From assembly GCA_025352795.1 (NCBI GenBank), contig JANXSF010000102.1, forward strand, positions 124,001 to 188,000: a stretch of DNA of 64,000 bases. The letters are read 5' to 3'. The stretch is from Acidobacteriota bacterium (GTDB taxonomy: Bacteria > Acidobacteriota > Terriglobia > Bryobacterales > Bryobacteraceae). Shown here in pieces: positions 16,904-25,692 of this stretch; the first letter of the stretch is position 1; each line of letters opens with the position of its first letter. Made by a program: the position numbers and the translations under genes. The notes beneath the pieces were generated by a model, which was not told where the DNA came from, did no database searches, and saw only the letters and a program-made list of their open reading frames with translations.

Positions 16904-18096
16904 GTGTTATTTTGCTCTCCGCGAATTCTTACCAAATCTCTAGTGATCGATTTCAGATCCGGTGTGCCAGCCAAGCCCATATCCAGGGCGAACTCAGTGC
17001 GCAATAATTCGATGACTCGTTCCACACCAGGCTGACCGAAAGCGGCTAAGCCATACAGATAGGGCCTGGCAATGCAAACAGCTTTTGCACCAAGAGCCAG
17101 GGCCTTCAGAATATCCGTACCGCGACGGATGCCTCCGTCTATCAGCACTGGAATTTTCCCTTGTGCTCCACGCACTACCTCTGGCAGAGCTTCAATCGTG
17201 CCGCCAACGTGATCCAATTGTCGAGCCCCGTGATTCGACACGATCACCGCTGATGCACCATATTCAACCGCGCGGGCAGCGTCTTCCTCAATAAGAATAC
17301 CTTTCAAAATAATAGGCAGCGAAGTAATTTGACGAAGTTCACGCAAGCTGTTCCAGGTAGGAGTGGCGAATGGCCGCGAAGGGGATTCACCAGCACTTTC
17401 CGGATTCTTTGGTGGCGGCAACTTGCCATTGCGATCACGCGGAGGAACCCCGGATTCGCACCAGTTGCGTTCAAACTTGTTATGAATATTTCGTTCCCGA
17501 TGACTGACGTACATAATGTCTGTGGTGAAGCAAATGCCAGCGCAGCCCATGGATTCCATACGTTTCGCGAAGCTACGCATGCTTTGCGTATTGCGCAAAT
17601 CGCCGCCTGTAGTAAGGTGCCACCAGACCTTGGCCGCCTCCCCTTTTTCCAAAGACTTTTCAATACCTCCGTTAGTGATGTGCAGTGCTGAAACCTTGCC
17701 AGCAGCGCGGCTGACAATGTTTTCCCCATCGGCATGGAAACAATTCTTGCCACCAGCAGGGTCTAGCAGAATGGGGAAATCCAACTTTTTACCGAATAGT
17801 TCCAGTGATGTATCAATTTTATGAACGTCAACCAAAGCCTTGGGCCGAATGATAATACGATTGAAACCAGTGCGATTGTCTTTCAGTGAAACTTCGTCTT
17901 CGCTGCCACCTTCCAAATAATCCCAAGCAATAGGATCAAGCTTCGCTTTGGCAAATGGGGCAAAGTCGAAGACATTGGCACAATCTAAAAGATGCGGGTC
18001 GGGTGCGGCAACTTTCGCTTGCTGAGAACGCAGCAACGCGGGAGTACTCCACAGCGCTGCCAATTTTAGAAGTGCGGTCCTTCGGTCCAAATGCAT
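16900..18096 (-). CDS. FMN-dependent alpha-hydroxy-acid oxidase/dehydrogenase with Tat-like signal
   Basis: This is a (S)-2-hydroxy-acid oxidising enzyme of the lactate oxidase/glycolate oxidase/LldD family, which oxidises a hydroxy acid to a keto acid using FMN. The active-site segment SNHGARQLD, with its catalytic His and Arg, is clear, followed by GGIRRGTDILKALALGA and a phosphate-binding region. An N-terminal DRRTALLKLAALW stretch looks like a twin-arginine signal, unusual for a family that is mostly cytosolic or membrane-bound. I start at the ATG at 18096 to keep this signal; ATG 18108 and TTG 18129 are also possible, and none has a good ribosome site. It is divergent from the PLP enzyme at 18121. 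Confidence 0.87.
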   Translation of the reverse strand: MHLDRRTALLKLAALWSTPALLRSQQAKVAAPDPHLLDCANVFDFAPFAKAKLDPIAWDYLEGGSEDEVSLKDNRTGFNRIIIRPKALVDVHKIDTSLELFGKKLDFPILLDPAGGKNCFHADGENIVSRAAGKVSALHITNGGIEKSLEKGEAAKVWWHLTTGGDLRNTQSMRSFAKRMESMGCAGICFTTDIMYVSHRERNIHNKFERNWCESGVPPRDRNGKLPPPKNPESAGESPSRPFATPTWNSLRELRQITSLPIILKGILIEEDAARAVEYGASAVIVSNHGARQLDHVGGTIEALPEVVRGAQGKIPVLIDGGIRRGTDILKALALGAKAVCIARPYLYGLAAFGQPGVERVIELLRTEFALDMGLAGTPDLKSITRDLVRIRGEQNNT

Positions 18097-18120
18097 TGGC
18101 GTGAGCATATCATAGTGGTC

Positions 18121-19296
18121 ATGTCTCAAACACGAAGAACTCTATTGAAAGTGGCGGCAGCTTCGCCCATGGCCGTTGCGGCGGCGAAGCCCCTACCGAA
18201 GGAGATGCAAGTGTATTCCAAACTCGGTGTCAAACCGGTAATCAATGGCATGGGTACAGTAACGGTACTGGGTGGTTCATTAATGCCTGCGGAAGTTTTG
18301 CAGGCAATGGATGAAGCAGCTCGCACATTTATCTTTATCCCTGACTTGCAGCGCAAAGCAGGCGCACACATTGCTGAGCTATTAGGAATTCCAGGAGCCA
18401 TGGTTACTGGTGGTGCAGCATCGGCCATTACGGTGGCGACCGTGGCTTGTCTATGCCGTGGCGATCAGAAAAAGTTGCAACAGTTGCCCGATATTTCCGG
18501 CATGGCCCATGAAGTGATTCAACAGAAGGCGCACCATAGCGGGTATGAACATCAGATCACGCTGACCGGTGCCAAAGTGATTGAAGTGGAAACCGCAGCG
18601 GAACTGGAATCGGCAATTGGGCCGAAGACGGCGATGATGTTTTTTCTGAATAAGCATGAGCCCGATGGAAGGATCAAGCGTGCAGAGTGGTTGCGCATTG
18701 CTAAGAAAAATAACATTCCCACGTTCAACGATGCTGCTGCCGATGTCCCGCCCAAAGAACGGCTGTGGGAAATAGTGAAAGAAGGGTTTGACCTGGTAGC
18801 ATTTTCTGGCGGTAAGGCAATGCTGGGTCCGCAATCGGCAGGGCTTTTGTTGGGTCGTAAAGATTTGATTGATGCCAGCTTTCCGGCAATGAGTCCCAAT
18901 GGCGGAATTGGGCGTGGGATGAAAGTTGCCAAAGAAGAAATTGTTGGGATGGTAGCAGCGTTGGAACGTTTTCTGAAAGCAGATCATGCGGCAGAGGCTC
19001 GCTTGCTTGATAAACGCGTAGCTGAAATGATCCAGGGCGTGGGTGCGGTGAAGGGTGTCAAAACGTCCAAATATGTTCCAGTGATTGCCAATGAATTACC
19101 GCACTTCTTAATGGAGTGGGATGAAAGTTTGGTCGGGTTGACGACACAGCAAATTGTCGAGAAGCTGCAAAAGAACGACCCACCGATTCATGTTTTACCG
19201 GAAGGTCCAGGAAGGATGGTGGTTTCCGTTTGGATGATGACGGGCGAGCAGCATCGAGTGGTTGCCAAGCGCCTGGCGCAGATTTTACGAGGCTAG
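18121..19296 (+). CDS. Tat-exported PLP-dependent enzyme of the SelA/DgaE-like family
   Basis: This 391-residue fold-type I PLP enzyme resembles D-glucosaminate-6-phosphate ammonia-lyase and SelA-like proteins. The Schiff-base lysine is probably Lys232 in an FSGGKAMLGPQSAGLL segment, preceded by an FNDAAADVPP motif. The N-terminus, MSQTRRTLLKVAAASPMAVAA, is a plausible twin-arginine signal, so the folded holoenzyme would be exported. I use the ATG at 18121; an upstream TTG at 18091 would run through the divergent promoter. The substrate is probably an amino sugar acid or similar, inferred from family only. Confidence 0.84.
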   Translation: MSQTRRTLLKVAAASPMAVAAAKPLPKEMQVYSKLGVKPVINGMGTVTVLGGSLMPAEVLQAMDEAARTFIFIPDLQRKAGAHIAELLGIPGAMVTGGAASAITVATVACLCRGDQKKLQQLPDISGMAHEVIQQKAHHSGYEHQITLTGAKVIEVETAAELESAIGPKTAMMFFLNKHEPDGRIKRAEWLRIAKKNNIPTFNDAAADVPPKERLWEIVKEGFDLVAFSGGKAMLGPQSAGLLLGRKDLIDASFPAMSPNGGIGRGMKVAKEEIVGMVAALERFLKADHAAEARLLDKRVAEMIQGVGAVKGVKTSKYVPVIANELPHFLMEWDESLVGLTTQQIVEKLQKNDPPIHVLPEGPGRMVVSVWMMTGEQHRVVAKRLAQILRG

Positions 19297-19306
19297 CGAA
19301 TTACTT

Positions 19307-19669
19307 CTACGGTTCCTGGTAAAGGCCCAATACGTTGCCTGCGGGGTCGCAAAATCGTGCAGTGATTTCACCTGAGTCTCCACCTACAGGCTGGACGATT
19401 TTACCCCCGTACGCTGCGACTCGTTCCAATGTAGTGGTTACAGAATCCACCATGATGTATATCAACAGGCCGGGCACAGGGGATAGTGGTCGGCCCAGCA
19501 CCCAAGCACCGCTGACTTCGCCAACTGAGTCGTTAAACGCAGTGGCCCCATCACCACGTTTCCGAATCTCCCAATGGAAGACTTTGTGATAGAAATCGGC
19601 AGATTGCTGAATGTTAGTGGCAGGGATTTCGATGTAGCAGATCTTGCCATGGGCAGTAGTTGGTGGCAT
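19307..19669 (-). CDS. VOC (glyoxalase/bleomycin resistance) family protein
   Basis: This 120-residue protein has the paired beta-alpha-beta-beta-beta modules of the VOC superfamily. It starts KICYIEIPATNIQQSADFYHKVF, contains a VDSVTTTLERVAAYGG helix, and ends with FCDPAGNVLGLYQE, all typical. It probably binds a metal, but the reaction is unknown. The start at 19669 is supported by an AGGAG upstream; the longer frame to 19765 runs into the opposite antitoxin gene. It is convergent with the PLP enzyme gene. Confidence 0.86.
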   Translation of the reverse strand: MPPTTAHGKICYIEIPATNIQQSADFYHKVFHWEIRKRGDGATAFNDSVGEVSGAWVLGRPLSPVPGLLIYIMVDSVTTTLERVAAYGGKIVQPVGGDSGEITARFCDPAGNVLGLYQEP

Positions 19670-19730
19670 TAGAGTTTCTCCTATAAAAGCATATTTCAGG
19701 ATCGAATGAATTTGCGTAACAATAGAACAA

Positions 19731-19937
19731 ATGACTGAAGCAATTATCCGCGATCCAGAGATCATGCACGGAGTACCTGTTTTTCGAGGTACTCGTGTTC
19801 CGGTTCAAACTCTTTTTGACTACATTGAAGGGGGCGACACTCTTGAGGTATTTTTAAGCGGCTTCCCGACTGTTAGCCGCAGCCTCGCCATTCAGGCTCT
19901 TGAAGAAGCCAAACTTCTTTTGCTCGCGCAAGTCTAA
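19731..19937 (+). CDS. DUF433 antitoxin
   Basis: This 68-residue protein matches the DUF433 family of short HTH-containing antitoxins. Markers are IIRDPEIMHGVPVFRGTRVPVQTLFDYIEGG, then a second helix and SRSLAIQALEEA. It probably binds the promoter and neutralises the toxin encoded next. Its TAA stop shares a base with the toxin's ATG. Such pairs are common as mobile cargo, and this one is inserted between the VOC gene and terC. Confidence 0.87.
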   Translation: MTEAIIRDPEIMHGVPVFRGTRVPVQTLFDYIEGGDTLEVFLSGFPTVSRSLAIQALEEAKLLLLAQV

Positions 19938-20257
19938 TGCGTAGCCTGCTCGATGAGTGTATTGATGAACACCTTCGCCATCAGTTCATCGGCCATGACT
20001 GTCAGACTGCCCGGTATGCGGGGTTTAAGGGAGTTCAGAATGGGAAGCTCCTGTTAGCGGCAGAGTCCGCTGGTTTCGAAGTTCTTGTGACAGTGGACCA
20101 AAATATCGCGGATCAGCAAAATTTTTCCATGCGTCGAATTGCTCTACTGATCTTGGGTGCTAGAACCAGTCGCCTAGCAGACCTCTCGCAACTTGTGCCC
20201 TTTGCACTGGAAGCGCTCGGTTCAATAAAGCCAGGACAAGTAATCAGGGTAAGCTGA
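19937..20257 (+). CDS. DUF5615 PIN-like toxin
   Basis: This 106-residue protein belongs to the DUF5615 family of PIN-like nucleases paired with DUF433. An acidic residue in SLLDECID near residue 7, the TARYAGFKGVQNGKLL helix and the VTVDQNIADQQN segment provide the expected acidic positions. A C-terminal ARTSRLADLSQLVP motif is standard. Overlap with the antitoxin gene by one base implies coupled translation. The frame is intact. Confidence 0.87.
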   Translation: MRSLLDECIDEHLRHQFIGHDCQTARYAGFKGVQNGKLLLAAESAGFEVLVTVDQNIADQQNFSMRRIALLILGARTSRLADLSQLVPFALEALGSIKPGQVIRVS

Positions 20258-20303
20258 GCCCCCCGAAGAAAAGCTGAAAAATAGGGGTGGGAGTTTCAAA
20301 CAC

Positions 20304-21104
20304 TCAACCCGGTAGTAATTCAGCATTGCTTGGCTTGCGCTTCTTCCTCTTATTTGCTTTCGGTCGAAACAAATATCCAAACAGCAGCACCGCAGCAATC
20401 CCGATGGCTTCCGCTACATAAAGTGTCCATTCTGGAGCATTCGTTCTGCTCGTTATGACATGGTCAGTGGCGATCATTTCTCCACCGACTTTGCCCAATA
20501 ACGCAGCGCCGGCCCAGATGATCCATTTGTGACGATCCATCCATCCTGACAATACATTGCTGGCAAAGACGACGAACGGAATGCTCAGGGTAAGTCCGAA
20601 AACCAACAGGCCGGTTCTGCCTTTAGCCGCCGCAGCCACTGCAAGAATATTGTCCATGGACATGGTCACGTCGGCCACCACAATCATCCACATTGCCTGC
20701 CAAACGCCGCCTGCCTTCTTTTGACCACTGTTATTATCGGCAGCATCGGTCAGTAATTTCATGGCAATCCAAATGATCAGAACACCACCCACCAATTTGA
20801 TGTAGGATGCGCCCAACAATTTGGATGCAAAAAACGTCAGAATAATACGCAGAACAACAGCGAATGCTGCGCCTAGCATGATGCCGATTCGCCGTTGTTT
20901 GGCATTGAGCGATTGCACTGCCAAAGCAATAACAACGGCGTTGTCTCCAGCCAACAACAGGTCAATCAGCACAATGGAAAATATGCTGAGCAGGTTTCCA
21001 GCGACGAAAAGACTGCTAACCCAGCCGTACAAAAAATCCAGCGAGAAAATATCCCCACCGTGTTGCAGGATTTTGTGAGCCAGTTTGGAAAGGAGTTCGA
21101 CCAT
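20304..21104 (-). CDS. TerC-family integral membrane protein (YjbE-like)
   Basis: This 266-residue protein has about seven hydrophobic helices. It carries the TerC signature DLLLAGDNAVVIALA in an early helix and a matching DVTMSMDNILAVAA later; the two inverted acidic motifs are thought to form a metal-binding site. Relatives are linked to manganese export and tellurite resistance, and the precise function here is unknown. It starts three bases after the Gfo/Idh gene and has a GGAG upstream. A basic C-terminal tail (NKRKKRKPS) faces the cytosol. Confidence 0.88.
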   Translation of the reverse strand: MVELLSKLAHKILQHGGDIFSLDFLYGWVSSLFVAGNLLSIFSIVLIDLLLAGDNAVVIALAVQSLNAKQRRIGIMLGAAFAVVLRIILTFFASKLLGASYIKLVGGVLIIWIAMKLLTDAADNNSGQKKAGGVWQAMWMIVVADVTMSMDNILAVAAAAKGRTGLLVFGLTLSIPFVVFASNVLSGWMDRHKWIIWAGAALLGKVGGEMIATDHVITSRTNAPEWTLYVAEAIGIAAVLLFGYLFRPKANKRKKRKPSNAELLPG

Positions 21105-21107
21105 GAA

Positions 21108-22118
21108 TTAAATAGTTGGACTTTCCCAATGACCGCTTTTTGCTGATCGGAAAAGTGCGTCGATTACAGCCATGTTATTCAAGGCATCTTCTAAGGAGAC
21201 GGCCACTTCCGTTCCGTCTAAAATTGCGCGACTGAAATGATCGCCTTGCAATGTGTATTGATCGCACGGCGCAGCTTCTGTTGTGATGGCAGCAGCACCA
21301 GTGAGTTCCTGACCACTATCCACGAACAGCTTGCAAGCGTGGCCTGGCGGGGCGTTGAATGGAATTTGAATTTCCAGCCTGGAAGTAGTGCCAAACACAA
21401 TCATCCGTTGATAGGGGACTACTTGCGTGCCACAGGTGAACGTGGCTTGCGCTGAAGGAAACTGCATCATGGCGGAACTGCAACGGTCGGTTCCGAAATC
21501 AGGATCGCGATCCAGCATGGCGATTACTTGCATGGGCTCTTCCCCCAATAAATAGCGAGTTTGCGTGATGGGATAGCAGCCGATGTCCATCAATGCGCCG
21601 CCGCCTTGCGCCGTGCTGTTACGGATGTTATTCGGATCGCGATTGAAGTAGCTGAAAAAGGAGGCGATGGACGTGATGCGACCTAACTGACCGCTTTGCA
21701 CTATTTCGCGCGCCAACATCCATTGCGGATGGGTGCGAACCATGAAGGCTTCGCACATCTTCACACCAGTTCGGTCTCGTGCTGCAATCAGTTGTTTTGC
21801 TTCGTCGGCAGAAAGAGCAATCGGCTTTTCGCAGAGCACATGCTTGCCCGCATTCGCAGCCTTGATTGACCAAGAAACATGCAAATCATTGGGTAATGGA
21901 TTGTAAATGGCATCAATATCCGCGTCGGCCAGCAGTTCCTCATAGCTTCCATAAGCCTTGCGAATGCCCAGTTGCTTGGCTGCTGCTTGCGCCCGACCAA
22001 GGTCTCTTGATGCGATGGCGGCGATGTCGCAGAGCTCGCTGAGCTGCATCCCTGGGATGACTTTTTTCAGTCCGATAGCGGCTGGGCTGAGTATGCCCCA
22101 GCGGATTTTTCTTGACAT
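21108..22118 (-). CDS. Gfo/Idh/MocA-family oxidoreductase (cytosolic)
   Basis: This 336-residue NAD(P)-dependent sugar oxidoreductase has a Rossmann N-terminus (RKIRWGILSPAAIG, DIAAIASRDLGRA) and the CEKPIALSADEAKQL motif with its catalytic lysine. I start at the ATG at 22118, which has AAGGA upstream; an ATG at 22139 lies inside the palindrome at 22134-22209. It precedes terC by three bases and follows gnd. Its substrate is probably a sugar or its lactone. Confidence 0.9.
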   Translation of the reverse strand: MSRKIRWGILSPAAIGLKKVIPGMQLSELCDIAAIASRDLGRAQAAAKQLGIRKAYGSYEELLADADIDAIYNPLPNDLHVSWSIKAANAGKHVLCEKPIALSADEAKQLIAARDRTGVKMCEAFMVRTHPQWMLAREIVQSGQLGRITSIASFFSYFNRDPNNIRNSTAQGGGALMDIGCYPITQTRYLLGEEPMQVIAMLDRDPDFGTDRCSSAMMQFPSAQATFTCGTQVVPYQRMIVFGTTSRLEIQIPFNAPPGHACKLFVDSGQELTGAAAITTEAAPCDQYTLQGDHFSRAILDGTEVAVSLEDALNNMAVIDALFRSAKSGHWESPTI

Positions 22119-22133
22119 AAATATCCTTAAAAC

Positions 22134-22209
22134 GCGCATTTATGTCGCAAAAAAGTGGTCAAAATGTGCATTTTGGACCACTTTTGAGCGCAAAAAACGA
22201 CATTTAGCG
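22134..22209. repeat. Large imperfect palindrome upstream of the Gfo/Idh gene
   Basis: A core hairpin pairs AAAAGTGGTC (22151-22160) plus AAAATG with CATTTTG plus GACCACTTTT (to 22185), with a single bulged base and a two-base loop. Outside it, a CGCATTTATGTCG-like arm (from 22136) and a CGACATTTAGCG arm (22198-22209) also pair. It fills nearly all of the 93-base gap between gnd and the Gfo/Idh gene. It could end or attenuate the gnd transcript, or be a small repeat element; no second copy is seen in the window. Confidence 0.7.
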
Positions 22210-22211
22210 AC

Positions 22212-23711
22212 CTAAATTGCGATCTGAGGGCGGTCTTTCTTGGGCCAATCCAGGTGGAAAAACTTGCCGCGGGGCTGGTCCACACGTTCGTAAGTATGGG
22301 CACCAAAGTAATCCCGTTGAGCTTGCAACAAGTTGGCTGGCAGACTTTCCGAGCGATATCCATCGTAGTAGGACAGAGCAGAATAGAACGTCGGCACGGG
22401 CACTCCATTTTCCGCAGCACGTGCAATGACCTTCCGCCAGTTGGTCTGGCAGCGTTCAATCTCACTTTGGAAAAACGGATCAAGCAGCAAATTAGCTAAG
22501 CCTCGATCGCGCTCATAGGCTTCGGTAATTTTTTGCAGGAAACGAGCGCGGATGATACAACCACCTCGCCAGATTTTTGCGATTTCACCAAAGTTAAGAG
22601 TCCATCCATATTCCTTCTGAGCCTCGCGCATCAGTTGAAAGCCTTGTGCATAGCTGCAAATCTTCGAGCAATACAGCGCGTCATGGATAGCCCGAACCAA
22701 GCTGGACCGGCTGGCTTTGACGTTCTTCACTGGTCCTTTCAATTGCTTGGATGCGGCCACACGTTCCTCTTTCACAGCGCTAAGGCAGCGGGCGAACACT
22801 GCTTCGGCTACGGTAGGGGCGGGGATGCCCATGTCCAGCGCATTGACGCTGGTCCATTTTCCTGTACCTTTTTGGCCAGCGGTGTCCAGAACAATTTCCA
22901 CAAACGGCTTACCGGTCATGGGATCTTTCTGATGCAGAATGTCGGCAGTGATTTCAATTAGAAACGAATCCAGAACGCCTTTGTTCCACTTCTTAAACAC
23001 ATCGCCGCACTCTTCAGCAGTCATGCCAAGCAAACCGGTCATCAGGGAATAGGCTTCGCAAATCATCTGCATGTCGCCATACTCAATGCCGTTGTGAACC
23101 ATTTTCACGTAGTGGCCAGCGCCGTTGGCACCAATGTATTCAGCGCAGGGAGTGCCGCCTTTTACAGGCTTTCCTGGCTTTCCACCCATCATTGGCCGAC
23201 CCTTGGCGTCTACTTTTGCAGCGATTGCGTTCCAAATGGGTTCCAGTTCCTTGTAGGCATCGCGGTCACCACCAGGCATAAGCGAAGGGCCGAAGCGGGC
23301 ACCTTCTTCACCACCGGAAACACCAGAGCCGATGAAGCGCAGCCCTTTCGCCCCCAGATCTTTTTCACGACGAATGGTATCCGTCCACAACGAATTGCCA
23401 CCGTCGATGATGATATCGCCTTGCTCTAAAAGCGGTACCAGACCGTCGATGACGGCATCTGTTGGCACACCAGCCTTAACGAGAAGAACGATCTTGCGGG
23501 GCTTGCTCAATGATTGAACAAACGCGTCAATCGTATCTGCTCCAACCAAGCCCCCGGGCGTCCCGGCATTGTCTGCGACAAACTTGTCGGTAGTTGCCGT
23601 GGTGCGATTGAAAACGGAAATCTGGAAGCCGTGATCAGCAATGTTTAAGGCCAGATTTTGGCCCATAACGGCCAGACCAACCAGGCCGATATCGGATTGT
23701 TTTTTTGCCAT
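22212..23711 (-). CDS. gnd: 6-phosphogluconate dehydrogenase, decarboxylating
   Basis: This 499-residue enzyme oxidises 6-phosphogluconate to ribulose 5-phosphate with NADP in the pentose phosphate pathway. An N-terminal nucleotide-binding fold ([20 protein letters not shown]), the [21 protein letters not shown] signature and the [19 protein letters not shown] active-site block with its catalytic lysine are all present. AAGGAAAT precedes the ATG. It is slightly longer than the usual 470-490 residues. No zwf or pgl lies nearby, but a xylulokinase gene is 10 kb away. Confidence 0.97.
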   Translation of the reverse strand: MAKKQSDIGLVGLAVMGQNLALNIADHGFQISVFNRTTATTDKFVADNAGTPGGLVGADTIDAFVQSLSKPRKIVLLVKAGVPTDAVIDGLVPLLEQGDIIIDGGNSLWTDTIRREKDLGAKGLRFIGSGVSGGEEGARFGPSLMPGGDRDAYKELEPIWNAIAAKVDAKGRPMMGGKPGKPVKGGTPCAEYIGANGAGHYVKMVHNGIEYGDMQMICEAYSLMTGLLGMTAEECGDVFKKWNKGVLDSFLIEITADILHQKDPMTGKPFVEIVLDTAGQKGTGKWTSVNALDMGIPAPTVAEAVFARCLSAVKEERVAASKQLKGPVKNVKASRSSLVRAIHDALYCSKICSYAQGFQLMREAQKEYGWTLNFGEIAKIWRGGCIIRARFLQKITEAYERDRGLANLLLDPFFQSEIERCQTNWRKVIARAAENGVPVPTFYSALSYYDGYRSESLPANLLQAQRDYFGAHTYERVDQPRGKFFHLDWPKKDRPQIAI

Positions 23712-23743
23712 ATTTTATTTCCTTCTTAAGAGGGAGTGTTGGA

Positions 23744-24307
23744 TTATTGACGAGCTGGAACTGCTTTTTGAGCTTGAACCAAATGCCGTCGTTGATGCGC
23801 TGCAAGAATGCAGAATGCGGAATAAAGGTTGTACTTGATCACATTGGTTGCCGGTGAGCATACCTTTACACTGACCATAGAAATGGGCGCTGCTGCATCT
23901 AACGCGTGCAGAAGTGATTGCTGGGATTGTAGAAATTCGGCAAGTGCTTCTTTCGCACTTGTGGGCTTTGCAGGCAGCAACGGTGCGGGAGCGGGAGCTT
24001 TGAGTCGGATTGGCGGTTCTATCATGCGTGCAAATACTCTGCCGACAATATCCATTTTATAAGGTGCATCAGAGTGAATGCTTTCCCTAACAGCTTTCTC
24101 TCTTGCTGTTTCAAAATTTGGCAAAAACTTATTCGATGTCAAAGTCAAATGGGCCAGACATTCGGCAGCAGACCACTTCCCTGTTGTTGGGCGGCGCATC
24201 AGTGTTTCTTCAGTCTGTTCAGAAAAAAGCTTTCCAGCAATTTCTGAAGAGGACAAGAACTCATCTTTCAAAGTCTGAATTTGCCCGGATCGTTCGGAGG
24301 TGTTCAT
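23744..24307 (-). CDS. DinB-family protein
   Basis: This 187-residue helical-bundle protein of the DinB/YfiT superfamily has a possible metal-binding histidine triad: one His in WSAAECLAHL and two in AAHQRRHLVQ near the end. Family members include thiol-S-transferases and damage-inducible proteins, but most are uncharacterised. A proline- and alanine-rich linker (KAPAPAPLLPAKP) lies in the middle. It is downstream of the MFS gene with a 28-base gap, so it may share that transcript. Confidence 0.8.
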   Translation of the reverse strand: MNTSERSGQIQTLKDEFLSSSEIAGKLFSEQTEETLMRRPTTGKWSAAECLAHLTLTSNKFLPNFETAREKAVRESIHSDAPYKMDIVGRVFARMIEPPIRLKAPAPAPLLPAKPTSAKEALAEFLQSQQSLLHALDAAAPISMVSVKVCSPATNVIKYNLYSAFCILAAHQRRHLVQAQKAVPARQ

Positions 24308-24335
24308 TTCTATCTATTATAGGTTCTTCTGGAAA

Positions 24336-25607
24336 TTAATCCGGGTGTCTTTCGAAAATAGGACGTTCGGCGTTGATACCGAACCACATGAGAGCGCCAA
24401 AAACATAGAGTATCGCTGTGAAATAGAGCGGCGCGTTCCAACTGTCGAAATTCTTCAGCATGTAAGCCAAAATCACCGGACTCAGTGCTCCACCAATTTG
24501 CCCGGCAGTGTTCATATACGCGCTGACCACCCCCGCGCGGTTCCCGCCAATATCGATGCAGGCACTCCAGGCTGCGCCCAACGGGAAATTGGCGGAGGCC
24601 GCTGCAATTGAAATCAGGATAGCCGCTGTTATAGGATCACTAGCGGCAGTACCCAGGGCCAAGGCCACGGCTGCGGAAAGAAAGGAGCCGACACCGATCA
24701 GCGCCCGTCCCCAACGTCGACCAAATTTCCGCACAGCGGCATCCGTAGAAAGGCCGCCCAGCAAGTCTGCCACAACGCTGAGCAACAACGGCATGCCCGC
24801 CAGAAAGCCACCTTTCATTCCTGAAAATCCACGGACCTTCTCCAGATACGTTGGCAGCCAGGTGATGTAGAAATAGAATCCATAGGTTTGGGTAAAATAC
24901 ATTAGGCACAACAAAATAATGTTTTTATGTTTTAGGACATCAGCGAATTCAGAGAGGACCATGGCGTGCGGCGCTTCCACACGGCGACCGCCTTGAATCA
25001 AGTGCAACTCTTCGGCGTTCACGGATGCGTGTTCACTGGGATCATCTCGAAACCAGTAATACCAGGAGCCAGCCCAGACAAAACCGACCAGCCCGAAGAT
25101 CACAAATATCCAATGCCAGGTCATCACACCCAACATCGCGGTGACCAGCATGGGCGTGAGTCCGCCGGCAAGGTGTGCACCCATGAAAAAGATACCTTGG
25201 GCAGTGCCTCGTTCACCAGCGGGAAACCAGCGGCTGAACGTTCTGGCAGCGTTAGGCCATGCCCCAGCTTCTCCAATTCCGAACAGAAATCGCAGCGTCA
25301 ATAGGGACGGCAAATTGAATGCAAGGGATGTGGCCATGGTGAACGCGGACCACCAGGCGACGATTCTTGTGAGCACTTGTCGCGAACCAATGCGGTCTCC
25401 CCAATAGCCTGTGGGGATTTCAAAAATGCCGTAAGCGATTGTGAAAGCGCTGAAGACCCAGCCCATTTCCACGGTAGTTAAACCCAAGTCGCGCGTGATG
25501 TCTTTGGATGTAATGGCGATGGCGACTCGATCCAGGTAGGTGACACCAGCAAGGAGAACAGTGAGCAACAGTACTTGGAAGCGGACGCGGGACGGTTTAT
25601 TTGGCAT
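24336..25607 (-). CDS. MFS transporter, ACS-type (sugar acid or organic anion)
   Basis: This 423-residue twelve-helix permease shows the ACS-family layout (hexuronate, glucarate and tartrate transporters). Helix 1 contains TYLDRVAIA, followed by GYWGDRIGSRQVLTR in the first cytoplasmic loop, FGIGEAGAWPNAARTFSRWFP near helix 4-5, and a second-half GRRWGRALIG loop. It is probably a proton symporter for a sugar acid, which fits the divergent Gfo/Idh gene. A 7-bp inverted repeat sits just before its start. Confidence 0.9.
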   Translation of the reverse strand: MPNKPSRVRFQVLLLTVLLAGVTYLDRVAIAITSKDITRDLGLTTVEMGWVFSAFTIAYGIFEIPTGYWGDRIGSRQVLTRIVAWWSAFTMATSLAFNLPSLLTLRFLFGIGEAGAWPNAARTFSRWFPAGERGTAQGIFFMGAHLAGGLTPMLVTAMLGVMTWHWIFVIFGLVGFVWAGSWYYWFRDDPSEHASVNAEELHLIQGGRRVEAPHAMVLSEFADVLKHKNIILLCLMYFTQTYGFYFYITWLPTYLEKVRGFSGMKGGFLAGMPLLLSVVADLLGGLSTDAAVRKFGRRWGRALIGVGSFLSAAVALALGTAASDPITAAILISIAAASANFPLGAAWSACIDIGGNRAGVVSAYMNTAGQIGGALSPVILAYMLKNFDSWNAPLYFTAILYVFGALMWFGINAERPIFERHPD

Positions 25608-25610
25608 TGG

Positions 25611-25636
25611 TAACGATCTGAAGGATCATATCGTTA
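25611..25636. promoter_or_regulatory. Inverted repeat upstream of the MFS gene, possible operator
   Basis: TAACGAT (25611-25617) and ATCGTTA (25630-25636) are perfect inverted arms around a GATC-containing spacer that is itself partly symmetrical (GATC-TGAAG-GATC). It starts four bases upstream of the MFS ATG and stands in the 85-base gap shared with the divergent Gfo/Idh gene. A regulator site or an mRNA hairpin controlling translation would both fit. No regulator gene is adjacent. Confidence 0.45.
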
Positions 25637-25692
25637 TTGACTAGCGACGCGCCACAGGGATTTCGCTGCTTCGGTTAGTTACAATCAAGCTC

